Part shown: in pieces, positions 9,301 to 16,861 of the stretch | Position numbering within the stretch: position 1 is the stretch's first letter | How the letters are laid out: each line of letters opens with the position of its first letter | DNA from: Maricaulis maris | GTDB lineage: Bacteria > Pseudomonadota > Alphaproteobacteria > Caulobacterales > Maricaulaceae | Assembly (NCBI RefSeq): GCF_003634045.1 | Contig: NZ_RBIM01000006.1 | Location: forward strand, 245,168-309,167 | Length of the DNA stretch: 64,000 nt | Direction: 5' to 3' | Notes under the pieces: generated by a model | Databases searched by the model: none | Told to the model about the DNA's origin: nothing | Seen by the model: only the letters and a program-made list of their open reading frames with translations | Position numbers and translations under genes: made by a program

Positions 9301-11482
9301 TGTCGGCCTTTGCCGCCTGCGCCGCGCTGTTCAACAACACAACGTAACTGGTTTGGGCGGGGGCGCCGGCAGGCGGATTCCAGCTCGCTGTCAAAGTTGT
9401 ATTCGTGCTATCGGCCCGAAGTGTCACGCTCGGAGCAACGAGCTTGTGGATCGTCAATGACGAAGCGAACATGCCGGTGAAGGAACCGGCGGCGAGAACG
9501 CTCAGCGTCGCGGTATAGGTGTCGCCCTCGGCAAAGCCTGTATCGGGCGCCGAAACTGTCAGCACTTTCTTGGTAAGATCCGCAGATCCATGGAAATAGG
9601 TCGCGACCTCGCCGGTCTTGAAAACGCGACCATAGACCTGCTGGCCTGTCGCCGTGCCGGGAGTCCATTCGAAAGCTGCGGTTCCGGGATTCGTCCCGCC
9701 CGGCCAGCGATAAACCAGCGCCCCGGTCGTCGTTTCGCCATCCGTCACAGCATTGGGCGGGCCGACCGTCCCTCCATCGACGCCCTGCACACGGATCGTC
9801 AACCTTGCGAGATCCGCCGCCTCCGAGGGCAGATAGCTGGTCAGAGCAAGACTCTGAGCGGTCGTCTTCAAAGACTGTTCGACCGGCTGTCCGTCCTGGA
9901 ATAGCGTGACGTCAAATTCCGGCGTCTGCGTGACGCTACCCCAGGTCCAGGATACCGCTTCGGTGGCAATCGTCGGGGCGATATCGAAACATGGTGCCGG
10001 TTCCGGAATATCATTGATTGTGATCGTGCGCTCAGTGGTTGCGGACAGTGCCGCCAGCCGCACGAAGCGGGCATTGCCAGTCACGGTCTCGCCGCTCGAT
10101 ACCGGCGCGTTGCTATCGAAGGATTGCGGCGAGGTTGGCGAATGCACGACCGCCCCGGCCAGCGAAGTTGCGCCCGTCTTGACCGAGAAGCTGGCGGACG
10201 GTAGGTCGGTTTCGTTCGGCGGCCAGTCGAACTCGAACTGACCGTTTCCCGATTGGTCGACATAGTAAAGCGAGACATCAGGAGCGGTCACCGGCCCGGC
10301 GGGGCTTTCCGGCCCGCGACTGCCCGCCACGGCGGCGGTGACGAATACCTGCCAGCCATTCGGGTCGGCGAGACAGGTCGAGATGTTCGCGCTCGTCCCC
10401 GTTTGCGTCACAGGATCGGCAGGCGGCGACGCGGCTGGCGTCCGCACCAGGCGATAGGTGTAACTGTCGGACTGGCCGGGCACGGACCAGTCAGCCCAGA
10501 GTTCGGTATCACTACTCTGCCAGCCAAGCGTCGCAGCAGGCGCTTCAAGATCAAGCGGCGTCAATGTCGCAATGGCGCTCCAGGGCCCTGCCCCGTCAGC
10601 GTTGACCGCCCGCACGCGCCCGCTCGCCGGGCTTCCCATCGGCAAAGCGTCGAGGGCGAGTTCGATCGCACTGACACCGCTCGCCCTCGACACCCAACCG
10701 GTTGCAGAAGACAGGACCTCGACGTCATAGCCGGTACTGCCGCTGACGGTCGTCCAACGCGCCATCGCCATCGCGGTCTCTGCGGGCCTGTGCGTCCGGA
10801 AGCGCAGAGCAGACGGGGCGAAGGACGAGGCGCCGGCTCCGGACAAGGTTCCGGACGTTGCAGTATCGCTCAGCGCCCATCCGAGCGAGAGCCCCGTTGT
10901 ACCTGCGGCGGCTCGTCGCTGAAGCCAGGTCAGGCGTTCGCCGGCATCGAATGCGACAGCCCACAGTTGAAGCTCGCTGACTTTCGCGGTCAGCTGGGCA
11001 GCGGCGCTCGTCCCGCCGAGCGTCAGCGTGCCGGCCGGACCCAGCGCTCCGGCCGCGATGCTGAAGGCGGCCGGCTTGACCGCCACCGTGACGCTGTCGA
11101 CCTGTAGAAGTGCATCGACCATGCCCCATCGTCCGGGCGTCAGCACCACACAGATGTGACGCCACCGTCCGGTCGCCACAGACACGCCCGTCGCCCAGTC
11201 CGTGCCGCCGATCGAGACGGTCAGGGCTGACGCGTTTGACAGCGACAGCGTCGTCCCACCGGTACCGCTCGCCGCATACTCGATGATCGTGGCGGCGGTG
11301 CTGTCCGACGTGCCGATCCAGAGCCCCAATGTCAGCGGAAGCCGCGGGAAATTATCGCCACCACTTCCCGCGAAGGTGTGCTGGGCGCGCGTCTGGCCAT
11401 CGAGCACAAGCGTCGTCGCCGGCGGCAGATAGTCGGTCACATAGGACAGCGTCAGGTCGGGTGCGGTCGCGGGCGCGCTCAT
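3365..11482 (-). CDS. Giant LamG/FnIII/Rhs (YD-repeat) protein with glycine-rich hydrophobic C-terminal tail
   Basis: This is a 2705-residue protein. Residues about 30-200 look like a concanavalin A/LamG domain. Residues about 220-1230 hold repeated fibronectin-III-like units. A DUF6531 Rhs N-terminal motif (GDPFDLATGAYLYSHADL) starts near residue 1243, followed by YD repeats to about 2480. The Rhs-associated core is near residues 2500-2565 (YMRAREYAGSAYRFTTRD, ending in DPTGL). After the core comes a run of 15 Gly, a Gly-zipper-like hydrophobic stretch (GAIVGGVVVGGLIGGAIIAG), a Gly/Ala linker and a short basic tail. No known toxin fold or signal peptide was recognised. Rhs proteins typically form a cage and release a C-terminal effector after the core motif; the tail here could be a membrane-inserting effector or an anchor, which is inference. 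The start overlaps the upstream stop as ATGA, so translation is likely coupled. No immunity-like gene follows; an SpvB-like gene does. Confidence 0.92.
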   Translation of the reverse strand: MSAPATAPDLTLSYVTDYLPPATTLVLDGQTRAQHTFAGSGGDNFPRLPLTLGLWIGTSDSTAATIIEYAASGTGGTTLSLSNASALTVSIGGTDWATGVSVATGRWRHICVVLTPGRWGMVDALLQVDSVTVAVKPAAFSIAAGALGPAGTLTLGGTSAAAQLTAKVSELQLWAVAFDAGERLTWLQRRAAAGTTGLSLGWALSDTATSGTLSGAGASSFAPSALRFRTHRPAETAMAMARWTTVSGSTGYDVEVLSSATGWVSRASGVSAIELALDALPMGSPASGRVRAVNADGAGPWSAIATLTPLDLEAPAATLGWQSSDTELWADWSVPGQSDSYTYRLVRTPAASPPADPVTQTGTSANISTCLADPNGWQVFVTAAVAGSRGPESPAGPVTAPDVSLYYVDQSGNGQFEFDWPPNETDLPSASFSVKTGATSLAGAVVHSPTSPQSFDSNAPVSSGETVTGNARFVRLAALSATTERTITINDIPEPAPCFDIAPTIATEAVSWTWGSVTQTPEFDVTLFQDGQPVEQSLKTTAQSLALTSYLPSEAADLARLTIRVQGVDGGTVGPPNAVTDGETTTGALVYRWPGGTNPGTAAFEWTPGTATGQQVYGRVFKTGEVATYFHGSADLTKKVLTVSAPDTGFAEGDTYTATLSVLAAGSFTGMFASSLTIHKLVAPSVTLRADSTNTTLTASWNPPAGAPAQTSYVVLLNSAAQAAKADTTCDLTSHLADSEALSVQVEATLDKSYSAPSTYSDAPSPAPSLIYQAATGGGGTLTGSWSPAEITYYELTAGQTTTAVLADDGRAQLTVSNPAVGTDYTLKVKSIATCQLGAMAEAPTVTIVDLAAPSVRFAEATGADLTVSWAAIDPGTGSAVTYQVRLDGTNDGAPVSATTTTLTGVLDRNPGQAERIDVQAITTGSHGLWSAVATVDAPSSLGLLYDPETGQATLSWPAATGATAFALTATPGSGAAVRGWTNVPGTSPPATYSESIQIGSVPANTVIAASVRALGGGMIAAETTASVTMRNFPAPGFTASNVQDDPGNHHLDVSWVFDPAAWGLTSANTTFDVEVDDGGTKVGSKTGVQGNSTTVPYPAGTTPGTVLTVKVRAIGDGVIGAWTAPVSISVGSGLGQPTITYFAFDAQNTMTLSWTAVAPPVAGQEVTYEIALTGPGISASYKTRTTSTSANIAAGTTHVEQHQTYTATVTAVEPAPAGPASAPRTASTNQLQPSPPGGGNGDHGGDPFDLATGAYLYSHADLAVTGVVPLRLVVAYNSMLGWPDDHPMFAGQPLGPRWTHSFNARIYIPPTQPAEPYLSLLPGSPSVISYDFPTAVGVVTQRDRPTGDLLVYNSDGSFTLDKLDGSRQFFSAQGRLTRIEDHFGNAQVLTYTPAGRLDRVTDQGSGRYLQFAYVDSNDPESLLASVSDNTGRTVNYAYSGGLLSASTGPQAGPRRFTYTGDALMATAGDENQHTIVSNTYDPTSHRIVRQRTPNGSAQGQPWDYVITWSSGTDAEGHETVIAAMTDPKDQQTTTTSLAVTFDTVEQVIPLSDSIVARKTRVFDGAGRLLSEAALEGAGSAPPSDGPAVTYAYDDRGRVTLIDPPGLGSVSRSYDTSGNLLTEADILGNITRYSYNADNTLDSVTEADGTRTQFTYKPGTIRGLAIYIDSYPGDGAGGTTNAPNRVSQTFTSKGQLQSRTDATGNTESFEYASGTGWLTKRTVANADGTTALIEVFDNDAAMGLVTTLSQQYEGQAASQAFVTGFVYDPVGNLTQRTGAAGSVWGFTYDAANNRLTETLPEIDGRRDVRTYDYDEINQLTGIVEQASGPRVAYGFAYDPLGRLSATTDPNSHTIDIDYAQIGTGNTALVRETMTYPAPASGGKTISVFVDRDALGLEHALSLPTEDGATPVVLTQAFAAEPGLADRTTGLRRTLTVPPPSAGGATTTQSWVTDAGGGLYAYTDQKGKVWNWRRGTQASSVGSYVNLTRTLTDPTGRRRVNVVDPNGMRVAVEIGPDGSTHTHGFAFDALGRIRQVVEPIPADPPAGGGTPGPATTLFSYGFDAAQSQTTLDVMPYGTAASRYFYDGEDRLVGYTAPLGVSGRYTYGRGDLMTSWTNGRNQTVNYGFDSAGRLVSAQYPGGDTITHTLDATGNRLETLRNGAAEIHRTFDDLNRMTARTAGGQTVGYSFTPSGQVHVLTYPDGSKTVTYGYDGLDRLSTVTDWAGRETQYTYDPTGRVQVETLPGGVTVTNTYDDAGRRLSMAAGSPDDVLVARTAYTYDDFAQLQTFDQITPVPPSAPTTSPDFTYSADRLTQIGADHVTYDDDGNMLGWAAVGESEIGYDALNRVAALGDLSFTYDADGLRVDIAGGAAGDQAVVHDIADYCAPRVEQADPQRAIRLVSQTNSLPSMLIPEGGRGLADPAPEESPLDRVLALTSGGKTSNFVYGRGLIGREDGDGHYEDYIFDPLGNTLALTDASGAVTGARVYDPYGTPLGASGTSPAPFGTVGRWGVSEDLSGWTYMRAREYAGSAYRFTTRDVIYGDPRLPQTINRYAYLSGQALRMIDPTGLGNDHDGGGGGGGGGGGGGGGWGLFGAIVGGVVVGGLIGGAIIAGGGVIGGGGAAGGGGLAAAGGAGAGAAGTGATGTAAGGTAATEAATSTRWVVRAQRGLQTLRQRISTPVRNGYVRVPSSGDIEMDVLAADHPHSL
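3722..3757. repeat. Four tandem 9-bp units coding for poly-glycine in the Rhs tail
   Basis: The unit gccgccacc occurs four times in perfect tandem and is followed by further gcc triplets. On the coding (minus) strand it gives the poly-Gly run between the Rhs core and the hydrophobic tail. Such repeats can gain or lose units by slippage; every change by one unit would keep the reading frame and change only linker length. Confidence 0.9.
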
Positions 11483-13989
11483 TCGCCTCTCCCGCCGCTT
11501 GCCGGCGCAAAGCTGGCCGACAGGATATTTCCGAAAGCATCGCGGGAATAGACGAAGTCGCCAAATCCGGTCGCCGAGAAACGCGTTAGCCGGCCGAGCC
11601 CGTCATGCTCGGTCTGGGCACTCATCAAATAGGGACCAGGCGCCGGCGTGCTCCAAGGCCCCTGGGCGTTCGCGGTCTTGACCCGAACACGGAAGGCATA
11701 GGCAGTGCCCGCTGCGATGGCCTGATCGATCGTCACATTCGGGCCAGCCGAGGCCGTCGGTGTCCCCGGCGTGTCGCCCGTATCGAAGCGATAGAGATAA
11801 CCATCATATCCGGTCACCGCCGACCACGTACCGCGGAACTGGTCACTGGTGAGATAATCGAGCCGCGCCCCGCCGGGTTGTTCGGTGATCGGGATCACCG
11901 CCGCACTTTGCGGGCCTCTGACCAGATCGGCTGCATCGGTGATGCGGACCCTAACGGACGAATCCTCCCCGACCGGCAGGGTCCCCGGGAATTGCGCGGT
12001 GGTCGCACTGCCGGTGGCGTACTGCGACGTCCCGCCAGCGGGGGTCAGCTCGGCGCGATAGGCCGGGTTGGGTGTCGCACTGGCGGGTGCCCAGTCGGCC
12101 GTCACCAGATCGGGGTCAAGATCGTAGCTGACGAGACTGATCGTCGTGGTTTCCACGATCGGCGTGTGGTCCGCGCTGGCCGGACCCTCGATGCGGCCGG
12201 TGGAATCGATCAGGCGTGCCGTGATCGTGTCGGCCGTCGTGACGGCGGTGGCGAAACTGACCGCGCTCGTTCCAGTCTGGCTCTTTACCCCGCTGGACGT
12301 GTGGAGGACGGCGAGCCCCGCCGCGGCAGGTGCAGCCGGCGCCTCCCAAGCCACGCCGAGCGTTTCCGAGGGCGTGACGTCGTAGACGATAGATTTCAGC
12401 GCGATCGGCTGCGCGATCGGGTGGAAGACCTCACTGACCGGACCATGGACGATACCGTCGGCACTGACCGGCCGGAAAGTCACGCTATAGCTGAGGCTGG
12501 GATCGAGTGTGATGGCGAACGGCGCGCCCGCCTTTCCCTCGCCATAGCGCAAGATCGACGGCCCGGTGAGCGTCGCCTGTCCGGAGGCGGCGGGCGCTGC
12601 GGGCGGGGTCCACTGCACCGTCAGCTGTCCGACGTCATAGACGAGGGAGATCAGCGGCAGAGGCTCGACGATCGGCGTGAATGCCGGGCTGGCGGGGCCC
12701 AGTACCAGACCACCGTGTGCCGACGGTCGCAGCGTCAGGCTATAGGCTTTCGCCGCATCCAGCGTGGTGGAGAACACGGCAGACACTGTACCGGAATCGT
12801 TAAGGACGGCGGTCGGTGTCACCAGTGTCGCATTGCCGCCGGTTGCAGGCGCAGGCGGCGGATTCCATTCCGCGCTCAACATGTCCGGCGAAAGATCATA
12901 GCTGATCACTGTTACGTCGAGCGGGTCGATGATCGGCGCGTAGACCGGGCTGGCCGGCCCTTGCACGAGCCCGTCATGCGAGGTCGGCCTGGCGGTGATC
13001 TGATAGGCCGTCCCGGAATTCAGCGTGCCGGGAAAGACTGCATTCGAGACCCCGGACTGGCTGTGGACGGCGCCGCCACCGACAAGCGTTGCGAGGCCCG
13101 CATCCGCTCCGCCCCGCAGCGATCCCCACCCGACGGTAAGTACGTCCGCCGGGTCGGTGTCATAGGTTATCTCGGTCAGGCTGAGCGGGTCGGCGATTGG
13201 CGCATAGGCATCGCTTGCCGGCCCCATCACCAGCCCGTCATAGGCGGCACCGCGCGCCGTAACCTGATAGGTCTTTGTGGTGTCGAGCGTGACGCGGACT
13301 TTTGCTCCGACCGTGCCTGTCCCGTTTCGCGTGGCCCCGTCACCCGCGACGGTTGCCAGCCCGCCGGTTGCCGTGCCGGTCGGCGGGACCCAGCTGACGG
13401 TCACGATATCCGGCTGGAGATCATAGGTGATTGCCGTGAGCGTCAGCGGAAGAATGACGGGGGCGTAAACCGGGCTCGTCGGCCCCAGGACGACGCCCGC
13501 ATCCGCATAGGCCCTTGCCGTGATCTGATAAGTGTCCGAGGGGTCGAGCGTGACGGCAATGCGGGTGCCATTCTTGCCCTGGCCATTATGCGTCCCCCCG
13601 CCACCGGTGACGGTCGCCATCCCGCCTTCGGCGCCGCTCTTCGGCGGAGCCCAGCTCAACGTCAGCGTATCGGGGTCAAGGTCGTAGACGATACCGGTCA
13701 GGGACAGAGCCGCCGTCAACAGCGTCACCGGAAGACTGGTGTCGCCGGGCGCGCCGTTGATCAGCACCGTGACGGTGAAGACATAGGTCTGCGACAGGTC
13801 TGTGAGCGTGACGTCCCACATGTCTGACCGGCTCGACGCGCCAACCTCCTCACGGGCGGCAAAACCGCCGGAACCGGTGATGTCGAGGCGGAAGCCCGAC
13901 AGGCCGGCCGGGGCCGCCCCCGGCAACTGCCATTGCGCATGGAAGGCACCGGGGTCGTAGGCGGCGAGAAGAATGACGGGTGCAGTCAT
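11479..13989 (-). CDS. Fibronectin-III-like repeat protein with terminal YD-like motif
   Basis: The 836-residue protein is built mainly from about seven repeats of roughly 86 residues. Each begins with a 'YD..PD.LT..W.PP' strand pair and ends with 'GP.S..Y.PI..PL.L..I', a degenerate FnIII sandwich. They span about 13.7 kb down to 11.9 kb. One FnIII-like unit precedes them and another follows. The last 50 residues contain EHDGLGRLTRFS and YSRDAFGNILSASF, which look like a single YD/Rhs repeat. There is no signal peptide and no catalytic motif. Its stop overlaps the start of the Rhs gene (ATGA) and it starts 21 bp after the Hint gene, so it is the second gene of a four-gene unit. A structural or adhesive role alongside the Rhs protein is inferred from the fold and the coupling; its exact role is unknown. 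Confidence 0.9.
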   Translation of the reverse strand: MTAPVILLAAYDPGAFHAQWQLPGAAPAGLSGFRLDITGSGGFAAREEVGASSRSDMWDVTLTDLSQTYVFTVTVLINGAPGDTSLPVTLLTAALSLTGIVYDLDPDTLTLSWAPPKSGAEGGMATVTGGGGTHNGQGKNGTRIAVTLDPSDTYQITARAYADAGVVLGPTSPVYAPVILPLTLTAITYDLQPDIVTVSWVPPTGTATGGLATVAGDGATRNGTGTVGAKVRVTLDTTKTYQVTARGAAYDGLVMGPASDAYAPIADPLSLTEITYDTDPADVLTVGWGSLRGGADAGLATLVGGGAVHSQSGVSNAVFPGTLNSGTAYQITARPTSHDGLVQGPASPVYAPIIDPLDVTVISYDLSPDMLSAEWNPPPAPATGGNATLVTPTAVLNDSGTVSAVFSTTLDAAKAYSLTLRPSAHGGLVLGPASPAFTPIVEPLPLISLVYDVGQLTVQWTPPAAPAASGQATLTGPSILRYGEGKAGAPFAITLDPSLSYSVTFRPVSADGIVHGPVSEVFHPIAQPIALKSIVYDVTPSETLGVAWEAPAAPAAAGLAVLHTSSGVKSQTGTSAVSFATAVTTADTITARLIDSTGRIEGPASADHTPIVETTTISLVSYDLDPDLVTADWAPASATPNPAYRAELTPAGGTSQYATGSATTAQFPGTLPVGEDSSVRVRITDAADLVRGPQSAAVIPITEQPGGARLDYLTSDQFRGTWSAVTGYDGYLYRFDTGDTPGTPTASAGPNVTIDQAIAAGTAYAFRVRVKTANAQGPWSTPAPGPYLMSAQTEHDGLGRLTRFSATGFGDFVYSRDAFGNILSASFAPASGGRGE

Positions 13990-14010
13990 GGCGGCCGCGT
14001 CGCGTGCCGA

Positions 14011-15747
14011 TTACCGCAAGATGCCTTGCCGTACGGTCTCCGCCTCAACTTCGCCGCGTTCCGCGAGGATGTCGCGCCGACGCTCGCTCGAGAACGTCCA
14101 CTGCATCTCGTTGTCGCCGATGAGAACGCCGTTCGCAAAGAAGGTTGTATTGTGACTGGTCAATGCGATGCCGTCCGCCTCCGTGCCGACCGACAGGTTG
14201 TGCACGGGGCCGTTATAGGCAACGCGGTCCGCTGACAGGACCGCTTCCGGGCCATCGACCGTCCGCACACTCTGGCCCGGGCGGATTTCGCCGGCCAACA
14301 CGATCCCTGTCGTCAGGACGACGGGGTGACTCTCGGTGATCAGCAATTCGCGCCCCGACACGGTCACGAGACGGACCATGGTCTCTTCTTCGCCGGAATA
14401 GACCGAATAGACCGTCATCGCATCGCCGTCCTCATTGGAGGCAATCCGGTCGGTTATATCGAGCGTTTCCACAGCGCGAGATTCGCCGTTCGCAAGCGTG
14501 ACCTGCGTGCCGGCCGCGACGCAGCTGTAGTAAATGCGGGTCGAGGGCAATTGATACCAGCGGCCAGTCGAAACTGGCGTCTCCGGCGAACTGGAAACGC
14601 CGAAGAAGACCGGAATCGTGTTCCCGCCCGAGGTCAGATCGATATTCATGGTCATCGTGTAGTAGACGATCGAGCCATGCGGCATGCAGCTACTGTCGAT
14701 TGCCGGGAAATGTGTGGTCGGGTCGTTCCAGTTGACCTGCATGTCCCCGTTGCTCAGCGTCACATAGTCCTGAAGGAAGGTCGACGTATCGCCCTGGAGC
14801 GTGCAGCCACCACCGGCTTCCGGTTCGGGATGCGAGATCGCAATGTAAACGCTCGCTTCGGCGTCCGTGGACGGATCAATGATCGCCGTGTCGTAGGTCG
14901 CATAGCCGACGATCGGCAGAAAGACATTGCTGGCGGAAGCGCCAGACGGCTGATAATCGCAATCTGCAGCCTGACGCCCGAAGCAGAATTTGATCATGCC
15001 ATCGCCATTCTTGTCGGCAGGATCTGTCGACACGATGGATGTCGGGATGGTCGAACCCGCTGCGCGGAGCGTTCCGGAATGCGGCGTTCCACTCTGGTCG
15101 ATCCAGTAATACGTCATCTGCGTACCAGCCCAGGCGTCACTCTCGTCGAGCGTGCCTTGTGCACTCAGATGCACAGCCTCGCAGGCAAATTGCTGGACCA
15201 GGGATGTCCCATTGCCCTGCGGATTACCGTCCTGGTCTGTAACGATCAGGGTGTGAGTGCAGGTTGGCGGCTGATCCGCAATCGACGCCAGCGCGGACGC
15301 GCGATAGGTCAAAGGATTGGCCTGGTCCTGTTGAAAAGATGTGATGGTATGGACCGGGCCTACAGCGTTGTCGGTCGCCTCGCCAGTGTCGGGATCGAAC
15401 CGCTCCCCTTCCGAAGTCAGCGTGACCCGACCAGCCGACGGCATGCCCACCGAGCCGTGATAGGCTTGGGCAAGCTCCATGAAATGAGCGAGATGCTCGC
15501 TATTGTCAGGCGTCAGGCCTGCCAGTCTCTGCTGTTCGAGAAAATAGGCGCGGTGACGCTCGTTCGACATGTCGAGCGGTATCGGTTGCAGATTGCGGAC
15601 GCCCTCGAAAATATCCGCGAAATTTTCGCCATTCGGGGCCCGATCGGCCCCCTGTCCGCTGGCGCCGGAAACGGCCGCGAGGGCCAGGGAGAGTGCGCTG
15701 AGGGCGGTTGACAGTACCGCGCCTCGCTGAAGGAAAGACCGGATCAT
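14011..15747 (-). CDS. Secreted protein with C-terminal Hint (hedgehog/intein-type) domain
   Basis: The 578-residue protein has an N-terminal signal peptide (basic MIRSFLQR, hydrophobic core, cleavage near ASG). The middle part is unrecognised, with several Cys. A Hint domain starts at Cys409 (CVAAGTQVTLANGESRAVE), with the block-B motif TESHP (His474), then GEIRPGQSV and VHNLSVG, ending near FFANGVLIGDN. In pre-toxin Hint domains the last residues are normally His-Asn; here they are Asp-Asn. The first-step Cys is therefore present but the usual C-terminal cleavage residue is not. It is the first gene of the leftward unit and the only member with an export signal. A run of five G lies upstream of the ATG. 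Family knowledge supports self-processing or cargo release; whether it acts on itself or on the downstream Rhs proteins is open. Confidence 0.88.
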   Translation of the reverse strand: MIRSFLQRGAVLSTALSALSLALAAVSGASGQGADRAPNGENFADIFEGVRNLQPIPLDMSNERHRAYFLEQQRLAGLTPDNSEHLAHFMELAQAYHGSVGMPSAGRVTLTSEGERFDPDTGEATDNAVGPVHTITSFQQDQANPLTYRASALASIADQPPTCTHTLIVTDQDGNPQGNGTSLVQQFACEAVHLSAQGTLDESDAWAGTQMTYYWIDQSGTPHSGTLRAAGSTIPTSIVSTDPADKNGDGMIKFCFGRQAADCDYQPSGASASNVFLPIVGYATYDTAIIDPSTDAEASVYIAISHPEPEAGGGCTLQGDTSTFLQDYVTLSNGDMQVNWNDPTTHFPAIDSSCMPHGSIVYYTMTMNIDLTSGGNTIPVFFGVSSSPETPVSTGRWYQLPSTRIYYSCVAAGTQVTLANGESRAVETLDITDRIASNEDGDAMTVYSVYSGEEETMVRLVTVSGRELLITESHPVVLTTGIVLAGEIRPGQSVRTVDGPEAVLSADRVAYNGPVHNLSVGTEADGIALTSHNTTFFANGVLIGDNEMQWTFSSERRRDILAERGEVEAETVRQGILR

Positions 15748-15769
15748 GAATTCGCCCCCAAGTTATTTT

Positions 15770-16210
15770 TCAGAATATCTCCATCATAGCGTGTGTGATT
15801 TCGCGCGTCGAGCGAAATCGTTGGTCCGGTCGTTGTCCAACGAAGGCCGATCGTTCTTGAACGGCCGCCGGCCGCTCGGCTTCAGGCTGCAAACCGACGC
15901 CGCTCGGCCAGGGCAATGGCCCGGCTTTCCTTGAAGTCGGTTCGCGACTGGAGGTGTCGCCCGTGATCGCCGGCGCTTCTCGGATGCAGTCGTTGACCAC
16001 GCTCAGCGTGCCGAGGCGACGCTCGTCCGTGGGGGCATCAGACCTGAAGCCCAGGCTCCTGCGCTGAGTGAATCTGCTCGGCACCACCATCGGACGGCGC
16101 TTACCTGTAAATCGCCGCACCGCCAGCCCCTCCCGGGCCAGAAGCATGCCAAGGCGGCGACAGCCGAAACGGCGACGATCGCCCATTCTTTTCTCGATGA
16201 ATTCGACCAC
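15770..16210 (-). pseudogene. Decayed IS3-family transposase (OrfB) fragment
   Basis: An open frame of 146 codons resembles the middle of IS3-type OrfB over about residues 9-90. RRFGCRRLGMLLAREGLAVRR matches the helical region before the catalytic core, and LGTLSVVNDCIREAPAITGD matches the first catalytic segment (normally '..L.VVDDFTRECLA...'). The catalytic VVDD is changed to VVND. About 20 residues appear deleted between the two REG/REEG motifs. The downstream catalytic D and E blocks are not recognisable, and no terminal inverted repeats were identified. It lies upstream of the Hint gene at the edge of the accessory block and is best read as a dead transposase scar. Confidence 0.6.
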
Positions 16211-16243
16211 CCCCTGGCCGGAATTCCGGGCGGCCGATCTTTG

Positions 16244-16861
16244 TCAACAAATGGGACAGTCGGCACTGGGAGCCGGTCGCCCGCGAAAGAAAATTGGGTG
16301 GCACGCAGACAAAGCCTCATCAGGACTCAGCACCACCTGGGTCTGACCCAACTCTGGACTTGCTGCCGGCAGAAAATGAAGCTGCAAGGCTTCATCGTAA
16401 AACCAAGGCGCCGGCGAACCTGCAATTATTGGGAGATAATCTGGCCTCGCAAACTCGCAAAACAGCGTATGGCTTGCCCCCAATGGGGTGTCACCTAGCT
16501 CGTCATTGCAATCGACATGGCCGCAGCGAACGACATTTGAGAAATTTTCAACAGACCGAGCGGAAATCGGACACATCTCGTTCGACAAATCTGTCCGTGA
16601 CGGCAATTGGAATTCCAGTTGGCACGCTCCCGAGTTGCGAATTGCGAATGAGAGGCTTTCAATGGCCTGAGAACACTCGGCGGGGTTTGCTGCATACTGG
16701 TCAACATTCAAGCAGTCACGCATGTAAAAGCGCCACGTCTGCTGTGTGTTTGAGACTGTCGAATATTGGTAAACGGCTTGGGTGCCACGCTTGGCGTGGC
16801 CGCATGCGGTGCATAATCCCAACACCAGCATCACGGTGAATACCCAAGATACCCGCTTCAT
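16244..16861 (-). CDS. Cys-rich putative lipoprotein, unknown function
   Basis: The 205-residue protein starts with a lipoprotein-like signal (MKRVSWVFTVMLVLGLCTAC). The lipid-modified Cys is probably Cys20, although the box is not canonical. The mature part has about ten further Cys, including the C-terminal DCPIC, suggesting disulfides in the periplasm. No known domain was recognised. The start overlaps the stop of the truncated HlyD gene (ATGA), so the two were once one operon. Base composition is visibly richer in A/T than its neighbours, consistent with transfer. The C-terminus lies next to the transposase remnant, so it may itself be shortened. Confidence 0.6.
   Translation of the reverse strand: MKRVSWVFTVMLVLGLCTACGHAKRGTQAVYQYSTVSNTQQTWRFYMRDCLNVDQYAANPAECSQAIESLSFAIRNSGACQLEFQLPSRTDLSNEMCPISARSVENFSNVVRCGHVDCNDELGDTPLGASHTLFCEFARPDYLPIIAGSPAPWFYDEALQLHFLPAASPELGQTQVVLSPDEALSACHPIFFRGRPAPSADCPIC

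Noticed and set aside
11605..13827. Plus-strand open frame of 740 codons
   Set aside because: Exactly opposite the FnIII-repeat gene; its composition is Arg-rich and its repeats mirror those of the minus-strand gene.
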